Assembly: GCF_002939475.1 (NCBI RefSeq)
Contig: NZ_PKFQ01000002.1
Span: 124,001 to 188,000 of the forward strand
Direction: 5' to 3'
Source: Streptomyces cinnamoneus
GTDB taxonomy: Bacteria; Actinomycetota; Actinomycetes; Streptomycetales; Streptomycetaceae
DNA: 64,000 nucleotides
The notes below the pieces were generated by a model. The model saw only the letters and a list, made by a program, of their open reading frames with translations, was not told where the DNA came from and ran no database searches. Position 1 is the stretch's first letter, and each line of letters starts with the position of its first letter. Shown here in pieces: positions 32,912 through 41,508 of this stretch. The translations under genes and the position numbers were made by a program.

Positions 32912-34119
32912 CCGTCCACCACGTCGCGGTCGTCGGCGCCGGCATGGCCGCCGCCCGCTTCGCCCAGCAGTTCTCCGCCCGCACCGGGGGTGCGGCGCGG
33001 CTGACCCTCTATGGGGCGGAACCCCACGCGCCCTACAACCGCACCCTGCTCGCCGACGTCCTCACCGGCCGCTACGACGAGCACGCGGTCGGCCTGCCGT
33101 ACGGGCCGGACGCCGAGGTGCGCACCGGCACCCGTGTCACCGCCGTCGACCCCGCCACCCGCACCCTCACCCTCGACGACGGCTCGGCCGCGCGCTACGA
33201 CACCCTCGTCCTGGCCACCGGCGCCGCCCCGGTGCCACCGGACCTGCCGGGCCCGCACGGCGCCCTCCCGGAGGGCGTCCACGTCCTGCGCACCCTCGCC
33301 GACTGCCGCGGCCTCGCCGACGACGCCCGGCGGGTCACGCGGGCCGTCGTCGTCGGCGGGGGAGTGCTGGGCGTCAGCGCGGCGCGCGCCCTGGCCGCGC
33401 TCGGGCTGCGCACCGCGATCGTCCACCGGGCGCCGCACCTGATGGAGCGGCACCTCGACCCCGCACCCGCCGGCGCCCTGCGCCGGCACCTCGAAGCCCT
33501 CGGCATCGCCGTGCACACCGGCGCCACCGCCCGCGCCCTGCACGGCACCGGCCGCGTCACCGCCGTGGAGCTGCCCGGCGGCCGGCACCTGAGGGCCGGC
33601 CTGGTGGTGTTCGCCTGCGGTGTCCGGCCCCGCACCGGCCTGGCCCGCGCGGCCGGCCTGACCGTCCGCCGGGGCGTCGTCGTCGACGACCACCTGGCCA
33701 CGTCCGCTCCCGGCGTCCACGCCGTCGGCGACTGCGCCGAGCACCGGGGGATCGTGCACGGGCTGGCCGACCCCGCCTGGCAGCAGGCCGACGTGCTCGC
33801 CGCCCGCCTGTCCGGCGCCGACCCGCGGGCCCGCTACACCGGCACCCGCCCCCACACCCGGCTGACCGCCGGTTCCCTGCAACTCGCCGCCTTCGGCGAC
33901 CCCGGCACCGCCGCCGCCGGTCCCCGTGACGTGCTCAGCCTGGCCGACGCCACCCGCGGCACCTACAAGCAACTCGTCCTGGACGGCGACCGGCTGGCGA
34001 GCGCCGTCCTCCTCGGCGACCTGACCACCGCCGGCGACCTCATCCGCGCCTGGCGCCACGACGAACCCCTGCCCGCCGACCCCTCGCGCCTGCTCGTCCC
34101 CGAAGGAGCCCACCCGTGA
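32908..34119 (+). CDS. FAD/NAD(P)-dependent electron-transfer protein for nitrate reductase
   Basis: A 403-residue pyridine-nucleotide-disulfide oxidoreductase-type protein. FAD motif VAVVGAGMAAARFAQQF, second Rossmann motif AVVVGGGVLGVSAARALAAL, and AVGDCAEHRG before the C-terminal dimer/adapter domain. It resembles the first third of NirB and bacterial NasB, without iron-sulfur or siroheme parts. It most likely passes electrons from NAD(P)H to the nitrate reductase just upstream. Overlaps both neighbours by four bases, so stoichiometric translation is likely. Confidence 0.88.
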   Translation: MTVHHVAVVGAGMAAARFAQQFSARTGGAARLTLYGAEPHAPYNRTLLADVLTGRYDEHAVGLPYGPDAEVRTGTRVTAVDPATRTLTLDDGSAARYDTLVLATGAAPVPPDLPGPHGALPEGVHVLRTLADCRGLADDARRVTRAVVVGGGVLGVSAARALAALGLRTAIVHRAPHLMERHLDPAPAGALRRHLEALGIAVHTGATARALHGTGRVTAVELPGGRHLRAGLVVFACGVRPRTGLARAAGLTVRRGVVVDDHLATSAPGVHAVGDCAEHRGIVHGLADPAWQQADVLAARLSGADPRARYTGTRPHTRLTAGSLQLAAFGDPGTAAAGPRDVLSLADATRGTYKQLVLDGDRLASAVLLGDLTTAGDLIRAWRHDEPLPADPSRLLVPEGAHP

Positions 34120-36713
34120 CGCCCTCCGCCCCCGCCACAGAACGACGCCGCCTCGTCCTCGTCGGCCACGGCATGGTCGGCCAGCGCTTCCTGGAGGCCC
34201 TGTACGAGCAGGAGGACGCCGCCCGCTGGCAGGTGACCGTCCTGGCCGAGGAACCCCGGCCCGCCTACGACCGCGTCCACCTCACCTCCGCCTTCACCGG
34301 CACGTCGCCCGAGGAACTCTCCCTGTGCGACCGGGAGTTCCTCAGCCGCCACGGCATCGACCTGCGTCTGGGCGACCCGGTGGTCGCCGTGGACCGCGAG
34401 GCCCGGCGCGTGACCTGCGCCTCCGGCGGCGAGGTGCCCTACGACGCCCTGGTCCTGGCGACCGGCTCGTACCCCTTCGTGCCGCCCGTGCCCGGTCACG
34501 ACGCCCCCGGCTGTCACGTCTACCGCACCGTCGACGACGTCGCCGCCATCCAGGCCCGCGCCGCCGGCGCCCGCACCGGCGCCGTCGTCGGCGGCGGCCT
34601 GCTCGGACTGGAGGCGGCCGGAGCCCTGCGCGCCATGGGCCTGGACACCCACGTGGTCGAGTTCGCGCCCCGCCTGATGGCCCTGCAGGTCGACGACGCC
34701 GGCGGAGCCCTGCTCCGCCAGAAGATCGAACAACTGGGCGTCACCGTGCACACCGGCGCCGGGGCCACGAGCATCGACACGGGCCCGGACGGCGAAGTCG
34801 TCGCGATGACGCTCTCCGACGGCACCTCCTTCGCCACCGACCTGGTCGTCTTCTCGGCCGGCGTGCGCCCGCAGGACCGCCTGGCCCGGGACTGCGGGCT
34901 GCCCGTCGGCGAACGCGGCGGCATCACCGTCGACGCCCGCTGCCGCACGGCCGACCCGCACGTCTGGGCCGTCGGCGAATGCGCCCGGGCCGTGGACGGC
35001 ACGGTCTACGGGCTGGTGGCCCCCGGCTACGCCATGGCCGAGACCGCGGCCCGCGATCTGTGCGGCGGCTCCGGCGAGTTCACCGGCGCCGACACCTCCA
35101 CCAAGCTCAAGCTCCTCGGCGTCGACGTGGCCAGCTTCGGCGACGCCCACGGCGCCACCGAGGGCGCCCTGGACGTCACCTACGCCGACAGCCGGGCGGG
35201 CGTCTACAAGAAACTCGTCGTCGGCGCCGACGGCTCGCTGCTCGGCGGGGTCCTCGTCGGGGACGCCGACGCGTACGCCACCCTGCGGCCCCTCGCCGGC
35301 AACGGCCGGCCCCTGACCGTGCCGGCCGAACAGCTCCTGCTGCCCGCGGCCGCCGGCCCCGCCGGCGCCACGGGCGGGGCGGCACTGCCCGAGGACGCCA
35401 TCGTCTGCTCGTGCCACAACGTGGACAAGGCGACCATCCGCTCGGCCGTCACCGAGGGCGTCTGCGCGTCCGTGGCCGCCGTGAAGAAGTGCACGAAGGC
35501 CGGCACCGGATGCGGAAGCTGCGAGAAGCTCCTCACCACCCTCGTCGACGACGAACTCGCCGCGACGGGCGTGGCGGCCGCCCGCGGCCTGTGCGAGCAC
35601 TTCGCCCACACCCGCGCCGAGCTGTACGAGATCATCCGGGTCAAGGGCATCACCACCTTCACCCGGCTGCTGGCCGAACACGGCACCGGAGAGGGCTGCG
35701 CGGTCTGCAAGCCGGTCGTCGCCTCCATCCTGGCCACCCTCGGCGACACCTCCCACATCCTCGACGGCGAACAGGCGGCCCTCCAGGACACCAACGACCA
35801 CTTCCTCGCCAACCTCCAGCGCAACGGCTCCTACTCCGTCGTGCCCCGCGTCCCCGGCGGCGAGATCACCCCCGACGGCCTCATCACCATCGGCGCCATC
35901 GCCAGGGACTTCGGGCTCTACACCAAGATCACCGGTGGTCAGCGCATCGACATGTTCGGCGCCACGGTCGACCAGCTCCCCGCCATCTGGCGCCGCCTCG
36001 TCGACGCCGGCTTCGAGTCCGGCCACGCCTACGGCAAGGCCCTGCGCACCGTGAAGTCCTGCGTCGGGCAGACCTGGTGCCGCTACGGCGTCCAGGACTC
36101 CGTCGCCCTCGCCATCGAGCTCGAACTGCGCTACCGCGGCCTCCGCGCCCCCCACAAGATCAAATCCGCCGTCTCCGGGTGCGCCCGCGAGTGCGCCGAG
36201 GCGCGCAGCAAGGACTTCGGCGTCATCGCCACCGCCGAGGGCTGGAACCTCTACGTCGGCGGCAACGGCGGCATGACGCCCCGCCACGCCGACCTGCTCC
36301 TCCAGGACGCCGACCACGACACCCTCGTGCGCACCGTCGACCGCTTCCTGATGTTCTACATCCGTACCGCCGACCGCCTGGAACGCACCGCCCCCTGGAT
36401 CGAGCGCCTCGAAGGGGGGCTCGACCACCTGCGCGCCGTCATCGTCGACGACGCCCTGGGCATCGCGGCCGACCTGGACGCCCAGATGGCCCGGCACATC
36501 GCCCGCTACGAGGACGAGTGGGCCGCCACCCTCGCCGACCCCGAACGCCTCCGGCGCTTCGCCTCCTTCGTCAACGCCCCCGGCACCCCCGACCCCACCG
36601 TGCGCTTCACGCCCGAACGCGCGCAGATCCGCCCCGCCCGCGTCGGCGAGGACCCGCTCCCCGGCCCGGTGACCGCCGGCGCCGGCCCCGCCCCGAAGGT
36701 GCGCATCCGATGA
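34116..36713 (+). CDS. nirB: NAD(P)H-dependent nitrite reductase, large subunit
   Basis: An 865-residue NirB with the usual order. FAD/NAD domain (residues about 1-320: LVLVGHGMVGQRFLEALYEQ), a BFD-type [2Fe-2S] domain (CSCHNVDKATIRSAV with KKCTKAGTGCGSC, about 430-470) and the siroheme-[4Fe-4S] half (CVGQTWCRYG near 648 and SGCARECAEA near 686). Six-electron reduction of nitrite to ammonium in the cytosol. GTG 34116 overlaps the previous stop. The siroheme could be supplied by the chelatase encoded in the facing operon. Confidence 0.95.
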   Translation: MTPSAPATERRRLVLVGHGMVGQRFLEALYEQEDAARWQVTVLAEEPRPAYDRVHLTSAFTGTSPEELSLCDREFLSRHGIDLRLGDPVVAVDREARRVTCASGGEVPYDALVLATGSYPFVPPVPGHDAPGCHVYRTVDDVAAIQARAAGARTGAVVGGGLLGLEAAGALRAMGLDTHVVEFAPRLMALQVDDAGGALLRQKIEQLGVTVHTGAGATSIDTGPDGEVVAMTLSDGTSFATDLVVFSAGVRPQDRLARDCGLPVGERGGITVDARCRTADPHVWAVGECARAVDGTVYGLVAPGYAMAETAARDLCGGSGEFTGADTSTKLKLLGVDVASFGDAHGATEGALDVTYADSRAGVYKKLVVGADGSLLGGVLVGDADAYATLRPLAGNGRPLTVPAEQLLLPAAAGPAGATGGAALPEDAIVCSCHNVDKATIRSAVTEGVCASVAAVKKCTKAGTGCGSCEKLLTTLVDDELAATGVAAARGLCEHFAHTRAELYEIIRVKGITTFTRLLAEHGTGEGCAVCKPVVASILATLGDTSHILDGEQAALQDTNDHFLANLQRNGSYSVVPRVPGGEITPDGLITIGAIARDFGLYTKITGGQRIDMFGATVDQLPAIWRRLVDAGFESGHAYGKALRTVKSCVGQTWCRYGVQDSVALAIELELRYRGLRAPHKIKSAVSGCARECAEARSKDFGVIATAEGWNLYVGGNGGMTPRHADLLLQDADHDTLVRTVDRFLMFYIRTADRLERTAPWIERLEGGLDHLRAVIVDDALGIAADLDAQMARHIARYEDEWAATLADPERLRRFASFVNAPGTPDPTVRFTPERAQIRPARVGEDPLPGPVTAGAGPAPKVRIR

Positions 36714-38434
36714 ACGAGACCGCGCTCAGCCCCCACCGCAGCCCGCGACCGGACCCCGACGCCCTCGTCGAGATCGGCGACGGCACGACCTGGACCACCG
36801 TCTGCCGCTACGGCGACCTCACCCCGGGGCGCGGCGTGACCGCCCTCGTCGGAGGGGAACAGGTCGCCCTCTTCCGCGACCCCGCCGGCGCGCTGTACGC
36901 CCTGGCCAACCGCGACCCCTTCAGCGACGCCTGCGTGATCTCCCGCGGCATCATGGGCAGTCGCGACGGCACCCCCGCGGTGACGTCCCCCATGTACAAG
37001 CAGACCTTCGACCTGCGCACCGGGGCCTGCCTCGACGAGGAGACCGCCCCCGACGGCTCCCCGGCCGCCCTGCGCGCCTGGGCGGTGCGCACCACCGAGC
37101 CCGCACCGCCCGCCCGCGGCCGGACGCTGCCCGAGTGGCGGCCCGAGGACCCCGCCTTCTGGGAGGCCACCGGTGCCCGCGTGGCCCGGCGCAACCTGTG
37201 GCTGTCCGTGCTCACCGAACACATCGGCTTCTCCGTGTGGAGCATGTGGTCGGTCCTGGTGCTCTTCCTCGGTCCCGAGTACGGCATCGACCCGGCGGGG
37301 AAGTTCACGCTCACGGCCGTGCCCACCGCCCTCGGCGCGGTCCTGCGCGTGCCCTACACCTACGCCGTCGCCCGCTTCGGCGGCCGGAACTGGACCGTCT
37401 TCAGCGGGCTCCTGCTGCTCGTGCCCACCGCGTACATCGCGCTCGTCCTCCAGCCGGGCGTCTCGTACACCACCCTGCTCACCGCCGCGGCGGTGGCGGG
37501 GGTGGGCGGCGGCAACTTCGCGTCCTCCATGGCCAACATCAACGCCTTCTACCCGCAGCGGCTCAAGGGCCGGGCCCTGGGCGTCAACGCGGGCGGCGGC
37601 AACCTCGGCGTCCCGGCCGTCCAGCTCGCCGGCCTCCTGGTCCTCGCCACCGCGGGCGCCGGCCATCCGCGCCTGCTGCCGCTGGCCTACGTCCCGCTGA
37701 TCGCCCTGACGGCCCTCGTGGCGGCGCTGCGGATGGACAACCTCCCCGCGGGGCACCACGAGCGGCCGGCGATGGGCGAGGTCCTCGGCGATCGCCACGC
37801 CTGGGCGCTCTCCCTGCTCTACCTCGGCACCTTCGGCTCGTTCGTCGGCTTCGCCTTCGCCTTCGGCCAGGTCCTCCAGGTGCAGTTCCACGACGAGTTC
37901 GACACGCCCGTGAAGGCCGCGTGCCTCACCTTCCTCGGCCCGCTGCTCGGATCCCTGAGCCGGCCCCTCGGGGGCGCCTGGGCCGACCGGCTGGGCGGCG
38001 GCCGCGTCACCACCGCCGTGTTCCTGGCCATGGCCGGCTGCGCGGGGCTCATCCTCGTCGCCGCCCAGCACCGGCTGCTGGCCGGTTTCTTCGCCGGCTT
38101 CCTGACCCTGTTCGTGCTCAGTGGCGTCGGCAACGGGTCGACCTACCGGATGATCCCCGCCCTGTACGCCGCCCGGGCCCGCGCCGCCGTGCGGGGCGGC
38201 GCGGACGCGCGGACCGCCGAGGCCGCCGCGCACCGCCGCACCACGGCGATGATCGGCCTCGCGGGAGCCTTCGGCACCTTCGGCGGCGTCCTGGTCAACG
38301 TCGCCTTCCGGCAGTCCTTCCTCACCGCCGGCAACGGTGACGCGGCCTATGCCGCGTTCCTCGTCTTCTACCTCGCCTGCGCGGCGCTCACGGTGGTGCT
38401 CTGCCGCCGTGGGCGGGCGGCCGCCCACATCTGA
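36710..38434 (+). CDS. NirD-NarK fusion: nitrite reductase small subunit joined to a nitrate/nitrite MFS transporter
   Basis: One open frame of 574 residues with no stop between two functions. Residues about 18-130 are a NirD Rieske-fold domain (LVEIGDGTTWTTVCRYGDL, VTSPMYKQTFDLRTGACL); the Cys/His ligands of a true Rieske cluster are missing, as usual for NirD. A Pro/Arg-rich linker (131-160) leads to a twelve-helix NNP-family transporter (161-574) with the nitrate signature GVGGGNFASSMANINAFYP, VNAGGGNLG, and the late GVGNGSTYRMIPALYA. An in-frame GTG at codon 158 lies 14 bases after GGGAGG, so separate NarK could also be made. The start overlaps the nirB stop. Confidence 0.9.
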   Translation: MNETALSPHRSPRPDPDALVEIGDGTTWTTVCRYGDLTPGRGVTALVGGEQVALFRDPAGALYALANRDPFSDACVISRGIMGSRDGTPAVTSPMYKQTFDLRTGACLDEETAPDGSPAALRAWAVRTTEPAPPARGRTLPEWRPEDPAFWEATGARVARRNLWLSVLTEHIGFSVWSMWSVLVLFLGPEYGIDPAGKFTLTAVPTALGAVLRVPYTYAVARFGGRNWTVFSGLLLLVPTAYIALVLQPGVSYTTLLTAAAVAGVGGGNFASSMANINAFYPQRLKGRALGVNAGGGNLGVPAVQLAGLLVLATAGAGHPRLLPLAYVPLIALTALVAALRMDNLPAGHHERPAMGEVLGDRHAWALSLLYLGTFGSFVGFAFAFGQVLQVQFHDEFDTPVKAACLTFLGPLLGSLSRPLGGAWADRLGGGRVTTAVFLAMAGCAGLILVAAQHRLLAGFFAGFLTLFVLSGVGNGSTYRMIPALYAARARAAVRGGADARTAEAAAHRRTTAMIGLAGAFGTFGGVLVNVAFRQSFLTAGNGDAAYAAFLVFYLACAALTVVLCRRGRAAAHI

Positions 38435-38453
38435 CCCCCGTTCACCGCAGCTG

Positions 38454-38488
38454 GTGGCCCGTCCTCTCCCCCGGGGAGGACGGGCCAC
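38454..38488 (+). terminator. Terminator of the nitrate-assimilation operon
   Basis: A perfect 13-base-pair stem (GTGGCCCGTCCTC with GAGGACGGGCCAC) around a 9-base loop, 20 bases after the last stop. Confidence 0.85.
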
Positions 38489-38570
38489 GCGTGTTCTCAC
38501 GCCCGCGCCGCGGCCGCCGGCGGAGAGGCGGATGGACGGGCGGGGACGCGCCGCCTCGTGGGTCCGGTGA

Positions 38571-39905
38571 CTACCGGCTCGCCCACCGGCGGAGCGAGGC
38601 CGTGGCACGGGCGGCGTCCTCCGGCCGGAGGCCGGCGATCCGCGCGCGGTGGTTGGTCGCCGGGGCCACGAAGACGGCGGAGTCCCGGCTGCCGCCGCCC
38701 AGCCGGAAGGGCTCGGCGCTCGCGGGATCGTTCCCGCCGTAGACGAACAGCAGCCGGCTGCCGTGCCGGCGCACCCACTGGTCGACGTCGTTCATCGCCT
38801 GCGGCTGGAAGCGCAGGGGGACGTCCCGGGGGACGTAGGTGCGGACCTCCTGGACGCCGGGGTGGCGCAGCAGGCCGGCCAGGTGCGGGGCGGCGAACTG
38901 GGCGTACCCGAGCTGGGTGCCCAGCTGGTAGAAGTACGGCTGGTACGCCTCCAGGGACTGGTCCGTGTACAGCTTCAGGCCGGAGACGTCGTCGAGCCAG
39001 GCGTAGACGTCGTCGTCGGGGGCGGACGGGCCGGGCACCTTGGCGCACCGCGACTCATCCCCGTACTCCCAGAACATCAGCGGGACGCGCAGCACGGCGA
39101 GTTCGAGGGCGCGGTCGGCGCTGCCGACGGTGCGGAACGTCAGCCCGGCGCCCTCCGCCCAGCGGGCGTAGCGGGCCGCCATCGCCTCGCGCCGCGTCAG
39201 CACCTCGCGCTGGGCGGACTTGAGCGCCTCGCGGCAGGCGGGCGTGCCGAGGCGCTCGACGAAGGCGTCGTACGCGCTGTCGTCCCGGTCGTCGACGTTG
39301 TCGGGCGCCGAGTAGACGACGGAGCCGTCCACGTCGTGTGGGTAGAAGCGCCGGTGGTAGACCGTGGCCATGCCGCCCTTGCTGCCGCCGGTGGAGATCC
39401 AGGGCGTGCGGTAGACCTTCTTGAGCGCCTGGACGAGGTCGTGCTGGTCGCTGGCGGCCTGCCAGATGTCCAGCTTCGACCAGTCCACGGGTGAGGGGCG
39501 GGAGTCGCCGAAGAAGCGGTGCTCGACGGAGAGCTGGTTGCCGTCGAGCAACTCGGCGGGCTCGGTGCGGCCGGGTGCGGCCTTGCCCAGCGCGTAACCG
39601 CTGTTGTAGACGACCACGGGCCGCTCCGCCGACCTGTGCAGCAGCCGCAGTTTCTGCTCGAAGGTGCCGGCGGCCGGGTGCCGGTGGTCCACGGGCTGGC
39701 GGAAGCCGAGGGTGAAGGAGCGGTAGCCCGGTGGGGCGCTCTCCTCCTCGATCACGCGCATGCCGGGGACGGCCTCGACGCGGGCGCGGATGTCGTCGTC
39801 CGCGGTGTGGGCCCGGGCGGGGTGGACCGGGCCGGCGCCGAGCAGGCAGGCCAGCGCGGCGAGCAGCAGGGTCTTGCGGGGGCGGCGGGGCGTCGTGTTC
39901 CTCAT
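38571..39905 (-). CDS. Secreted S37-family (PS-10-type) aminopeptidase
   Basis: A 444-residue exported serine peptidase, start ATG 39905 (GTG 39911 also possible). The signal peptide is basic then LLLAALACLLGAGPVHPARA. The catalytic Ser lies in TGGSKGGMATVYHRRFYP (near residue 174), Asp in YGGNDPASAEPF, and His in ATNHRARI. These are marks of family S37, the tripeptidyl/prolyl aminopeptidases of Streptomyces. It would trim peptides outside the cell. The S37 family often prefers proline-containing tripeptides, which fits the proline/hydroxyproline genes 5 kb away, but the link is only positional. Confidence 0.9.
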   Translation of the reverse strand: MRNTTPRRPRKTLLLAALACLLGAGPVHPARAHTADDDIRARVEAVPGMRVIEEESAPPGYRSFTLGFRQPVDHRHPAAGTFEQKLRLLHRSAERPVVVYNSGYALGKAAPGRTEPAELLDGNQLSVEHRFFGDSRPSPVDWSKLDIWQAASDQHDLVQALKKVYRTPWISTGGSKGGMATVYHRRFYPHDVDGSVVYSAPDNVDDRDDSAYDAFVERLGTPACREALKSAQREVLTRREAMAARYARWAEGAGLTFRTVGSADRALELAVLRVPLMFWEYGDESRCAKVPGPSAPDDDVYAWLDDVSGLKLYTDQSLEAYQPYFYQLGTQLGYAQFAAPHLAGLLRHPGVQEVRTYVPRDVPLRFQPQAMNDVDQWVRRHGSRLLFVYGGNDPASAEPFRLGGGSRDSAVFVAPATNHRARIAGLRPEDAARATASLRRWASR

Positions 39906-39961
39906 GGCCACCAGCCAACCCGGGTGCGCCCGCCGCCGGTTCCCCCGGCGGCGGGAGCCGT

Positions 39962-39979
39962 CTCCCCCGCGCGGGGGAG
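39962..39979. terminator. Palindromic terminator after marR
   Basis: CTCCCCCGCGCGGGGGAG is an 18-base perfect palindrome that ends two bases before the marR stop codon (minus strand). Confidence 0.55.
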
Positions 39980-39980
39980 G

Positions 39981-40478
39981 TCAGTGCCCGGTGTCGCCCA
40001 GCGACTCGAGGACGTCGCGCAGGGTGTCGGCGACGGCGGCGCGCTGTGCGGGGCTGAGGGCGGCCAGCAGCCGGTTCTCGGTGGCGATGTGGTCGGGCAG
40101 GGCCCGGTCGATCAGGTCCTGGCCCTCGTCGGTGAGGGAGACGAGCACGCTGCGGCCGTCGGACTCGCTGGGCGTGCGCGTCACGAGGCCGCGGGCCTCC
40201 AGGCGGTCGAGGCGCTGGGTGATGGCCCCCGAGGTGACCATCGCCGAGCGCATCAGTTCGGCGGGCGTGAGGCGGTGGGGCGCCTCGCTGCGGCGCAGCG
40301 TGGCGAGGACGTCGAACGACGCCGCGTCCAGGTCGTGGGCGGCGAACGTGCGGCGCAGCTCGGAGCCGACCAGCAGGGAGAGCCGTTGCAGGCGTCCTAT
40401 GACCGCCATCGGCGAGACGTCCAGGTCCGGGCGGCGCTGCGCCCATTGCTCGAGTACATGGTCGACGTGATCTGCCAC
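39981..40478 (-). CDS. MarR-family transcriptional regulator
   Basis: A 165-residue winged-helix regulator from GTG 40478. The DNA-recognition helices are in LTPAELMRSAMVTSGAITQR and LDRLEARGLVTRTPSESDGR, the wing being RSVLVSLTDEG. It is divergent from the EamA exporter with palindromes in between. It is likely to repress both itself and the exporter gene and be released by a small aromatic ligand, as is usual in this family; the ligand is unknown. Confidence 0.93.
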   Translation of the reverse strand: MADHVDHVLEQWAQRRPDLDVSPMAVIGRLQRLSLLVGSELRRTFAAHDLDAASFDVLATLRRSEAPHRLTPAELMRSAMVTSGAITQRLDRLEARGLVTRTPSESDGRSVLVSLTDEGQDLIDRALPDHIATENRLLAALSPAQRAAVADTLRDVLESLGDTGH

Positions 40479-40505
40479 GCCGCCATCCTAGCTACTGTCT
40501 TAGCA

Positions 40506-40576
40506 GTGAGGTACCTCACGCCGTCGACGCGTCGCCAGGTAGCTTAGTGCTGAGATATATTGGCTTAGTGCTAAGC
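40506..40576. promoter_or_regulatory. marR/EamA operator region
   Basis: Three sites: perfect palindrome GTGAGGTACCTCAC (40506-40519), then GCTTAGTGCTGAGA (40542-40555) and the perfect palindrome GCTTAGTGCTAAGC (40563-40576). The last two are repeats 21 bases apart, two helical turns. A -10 box TATATT (40556-40561) lies between them, so a bound repressor would cover the promoter and the start codon. Confidence 0.65.
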
Positions 40577-41503
40577 AATCAGGCCAGGGTCGCCTTAACG
40601 ACCGCGCTGGCGCCCGCCGTCTGGGGCTCCACCTACCTCGTCACCACCGAACTGCTGCCGCCGGGACGGCCGCTGCTGGCCGCGGTCATCCGCGCGCTGC
40701 CGGCCGGCCTCCTGCTGATCGGGATCACCCGGCGCCTGCCGCAGGGGCAGTGGTGGTGGCGCGCGGCGGTGCTGGGCGCCCTCAACATCGGGGCGTTCTT
40801 CGCACTGCTGTTCATCGCCGCCTACCGGCTGCCCGGTGGCGTCGCGGCCACCATCGGCGCCGTACAGCCCCTGCTGGCCGCCGGCCTCGCGGCCGGCCTA
40901 CTGCGCGAGCGGCTCTCGCCGCGCACCGCCGCCGCCGGCCTCGCCGGTGTGGCCGGCGTCAGCCTTCTCGTCCTGCGGGCGGACGCCCGGCTGGACGGCC
41001 TGGGCGTCGCCGCCGCCCTCGCCGGCGCGGTCGTCATGGCCACCGGAGTCGTCCTCAGCAAGCGGTGGACCTCGCCCGCGCCCCTGCTGGCCACCACCGG
41101 CTGGCAGCTCACCGCCGGCGGGCTGATGCTGCTCCCCGTCGCCCTGTTCGTCGAAGGGCCGCCGCCCGCCTCCCTCACCACCGAGAACGTCCTGGGCTAC
41201 GGCTACCTCGCCCTCATCGGCTCCGCCGTCGCCTACGCCCTCTGGTTCCGCGGCATACGCGCCCTGACCCCCACAAAGGTCACCTTCCTCGGGCTCCTCA
41301 GCCCCGTGGTCGCCACCCTGCTCGGCTGGATCGCCCTCGGCCAGGAGCTCACCGCACCCCAGATCGCGGGCGGCCTCGTCGTCATCGCCTCCCTCGTCGT
41401 CGCGCAGACGACCCCGAAGTCCCCGAAGGCGCCGAAGGTCCCGCCGGCCCGGCGGACGGCCGACGCGCCCGCCCACCCCTCGACCCCCGTTCAAAGGAGC
41501 TGA
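40568..41503 (+). CDS. EamA/DMT-family transporter
   Basis: A 311-residue ten-helix drug/metabolite exporter. Family pattern: LAPAVWGSTYLVTTELLPPG, RALPAGLLL, GGVAATIGAVQPLLAAGLA, and the second repeat GYGYLALIGSAVAYALWFRG. GTG 40568 is chosen because it sits 7 bases after the TATATT box, which predicts a leaderless transcript; GTG 40547 is also in frame but upstream of that promoter. No ribosome site precedes either. It is likely the target of the divergent MarR. Substrate unknown, perhaps an amino acid or metabolite. Confidence 0.88.
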   Translation: MLSNQARVALTTALAPAVWGSTYLVTTELLPPGRPLLAAVIRALPAGLLLIGITRRLPQGQWWWRAAVLGALNIGAFFALLFIAAYRLPGGVAATIGAVQPLLAAGLAAGLLRERLSPRTAAAGLAGVAGVSLLVLRADARLDGLGVAAALAGAVVMATGVVLSKRWTSPAPLLATTGWQLTAGGLMLLPVALFVEGPPPASLTTENVLGYGYLALIGSAVAYALWFRGIRALTPTKVTFLGLLSPVVATLLGWIALGQELTAPQIAGGLVVIASLVVAQTTPKSPKAPKVPPARRTADAPAHPSTPVQRS

Positions 41504-41508
41504 ACACC

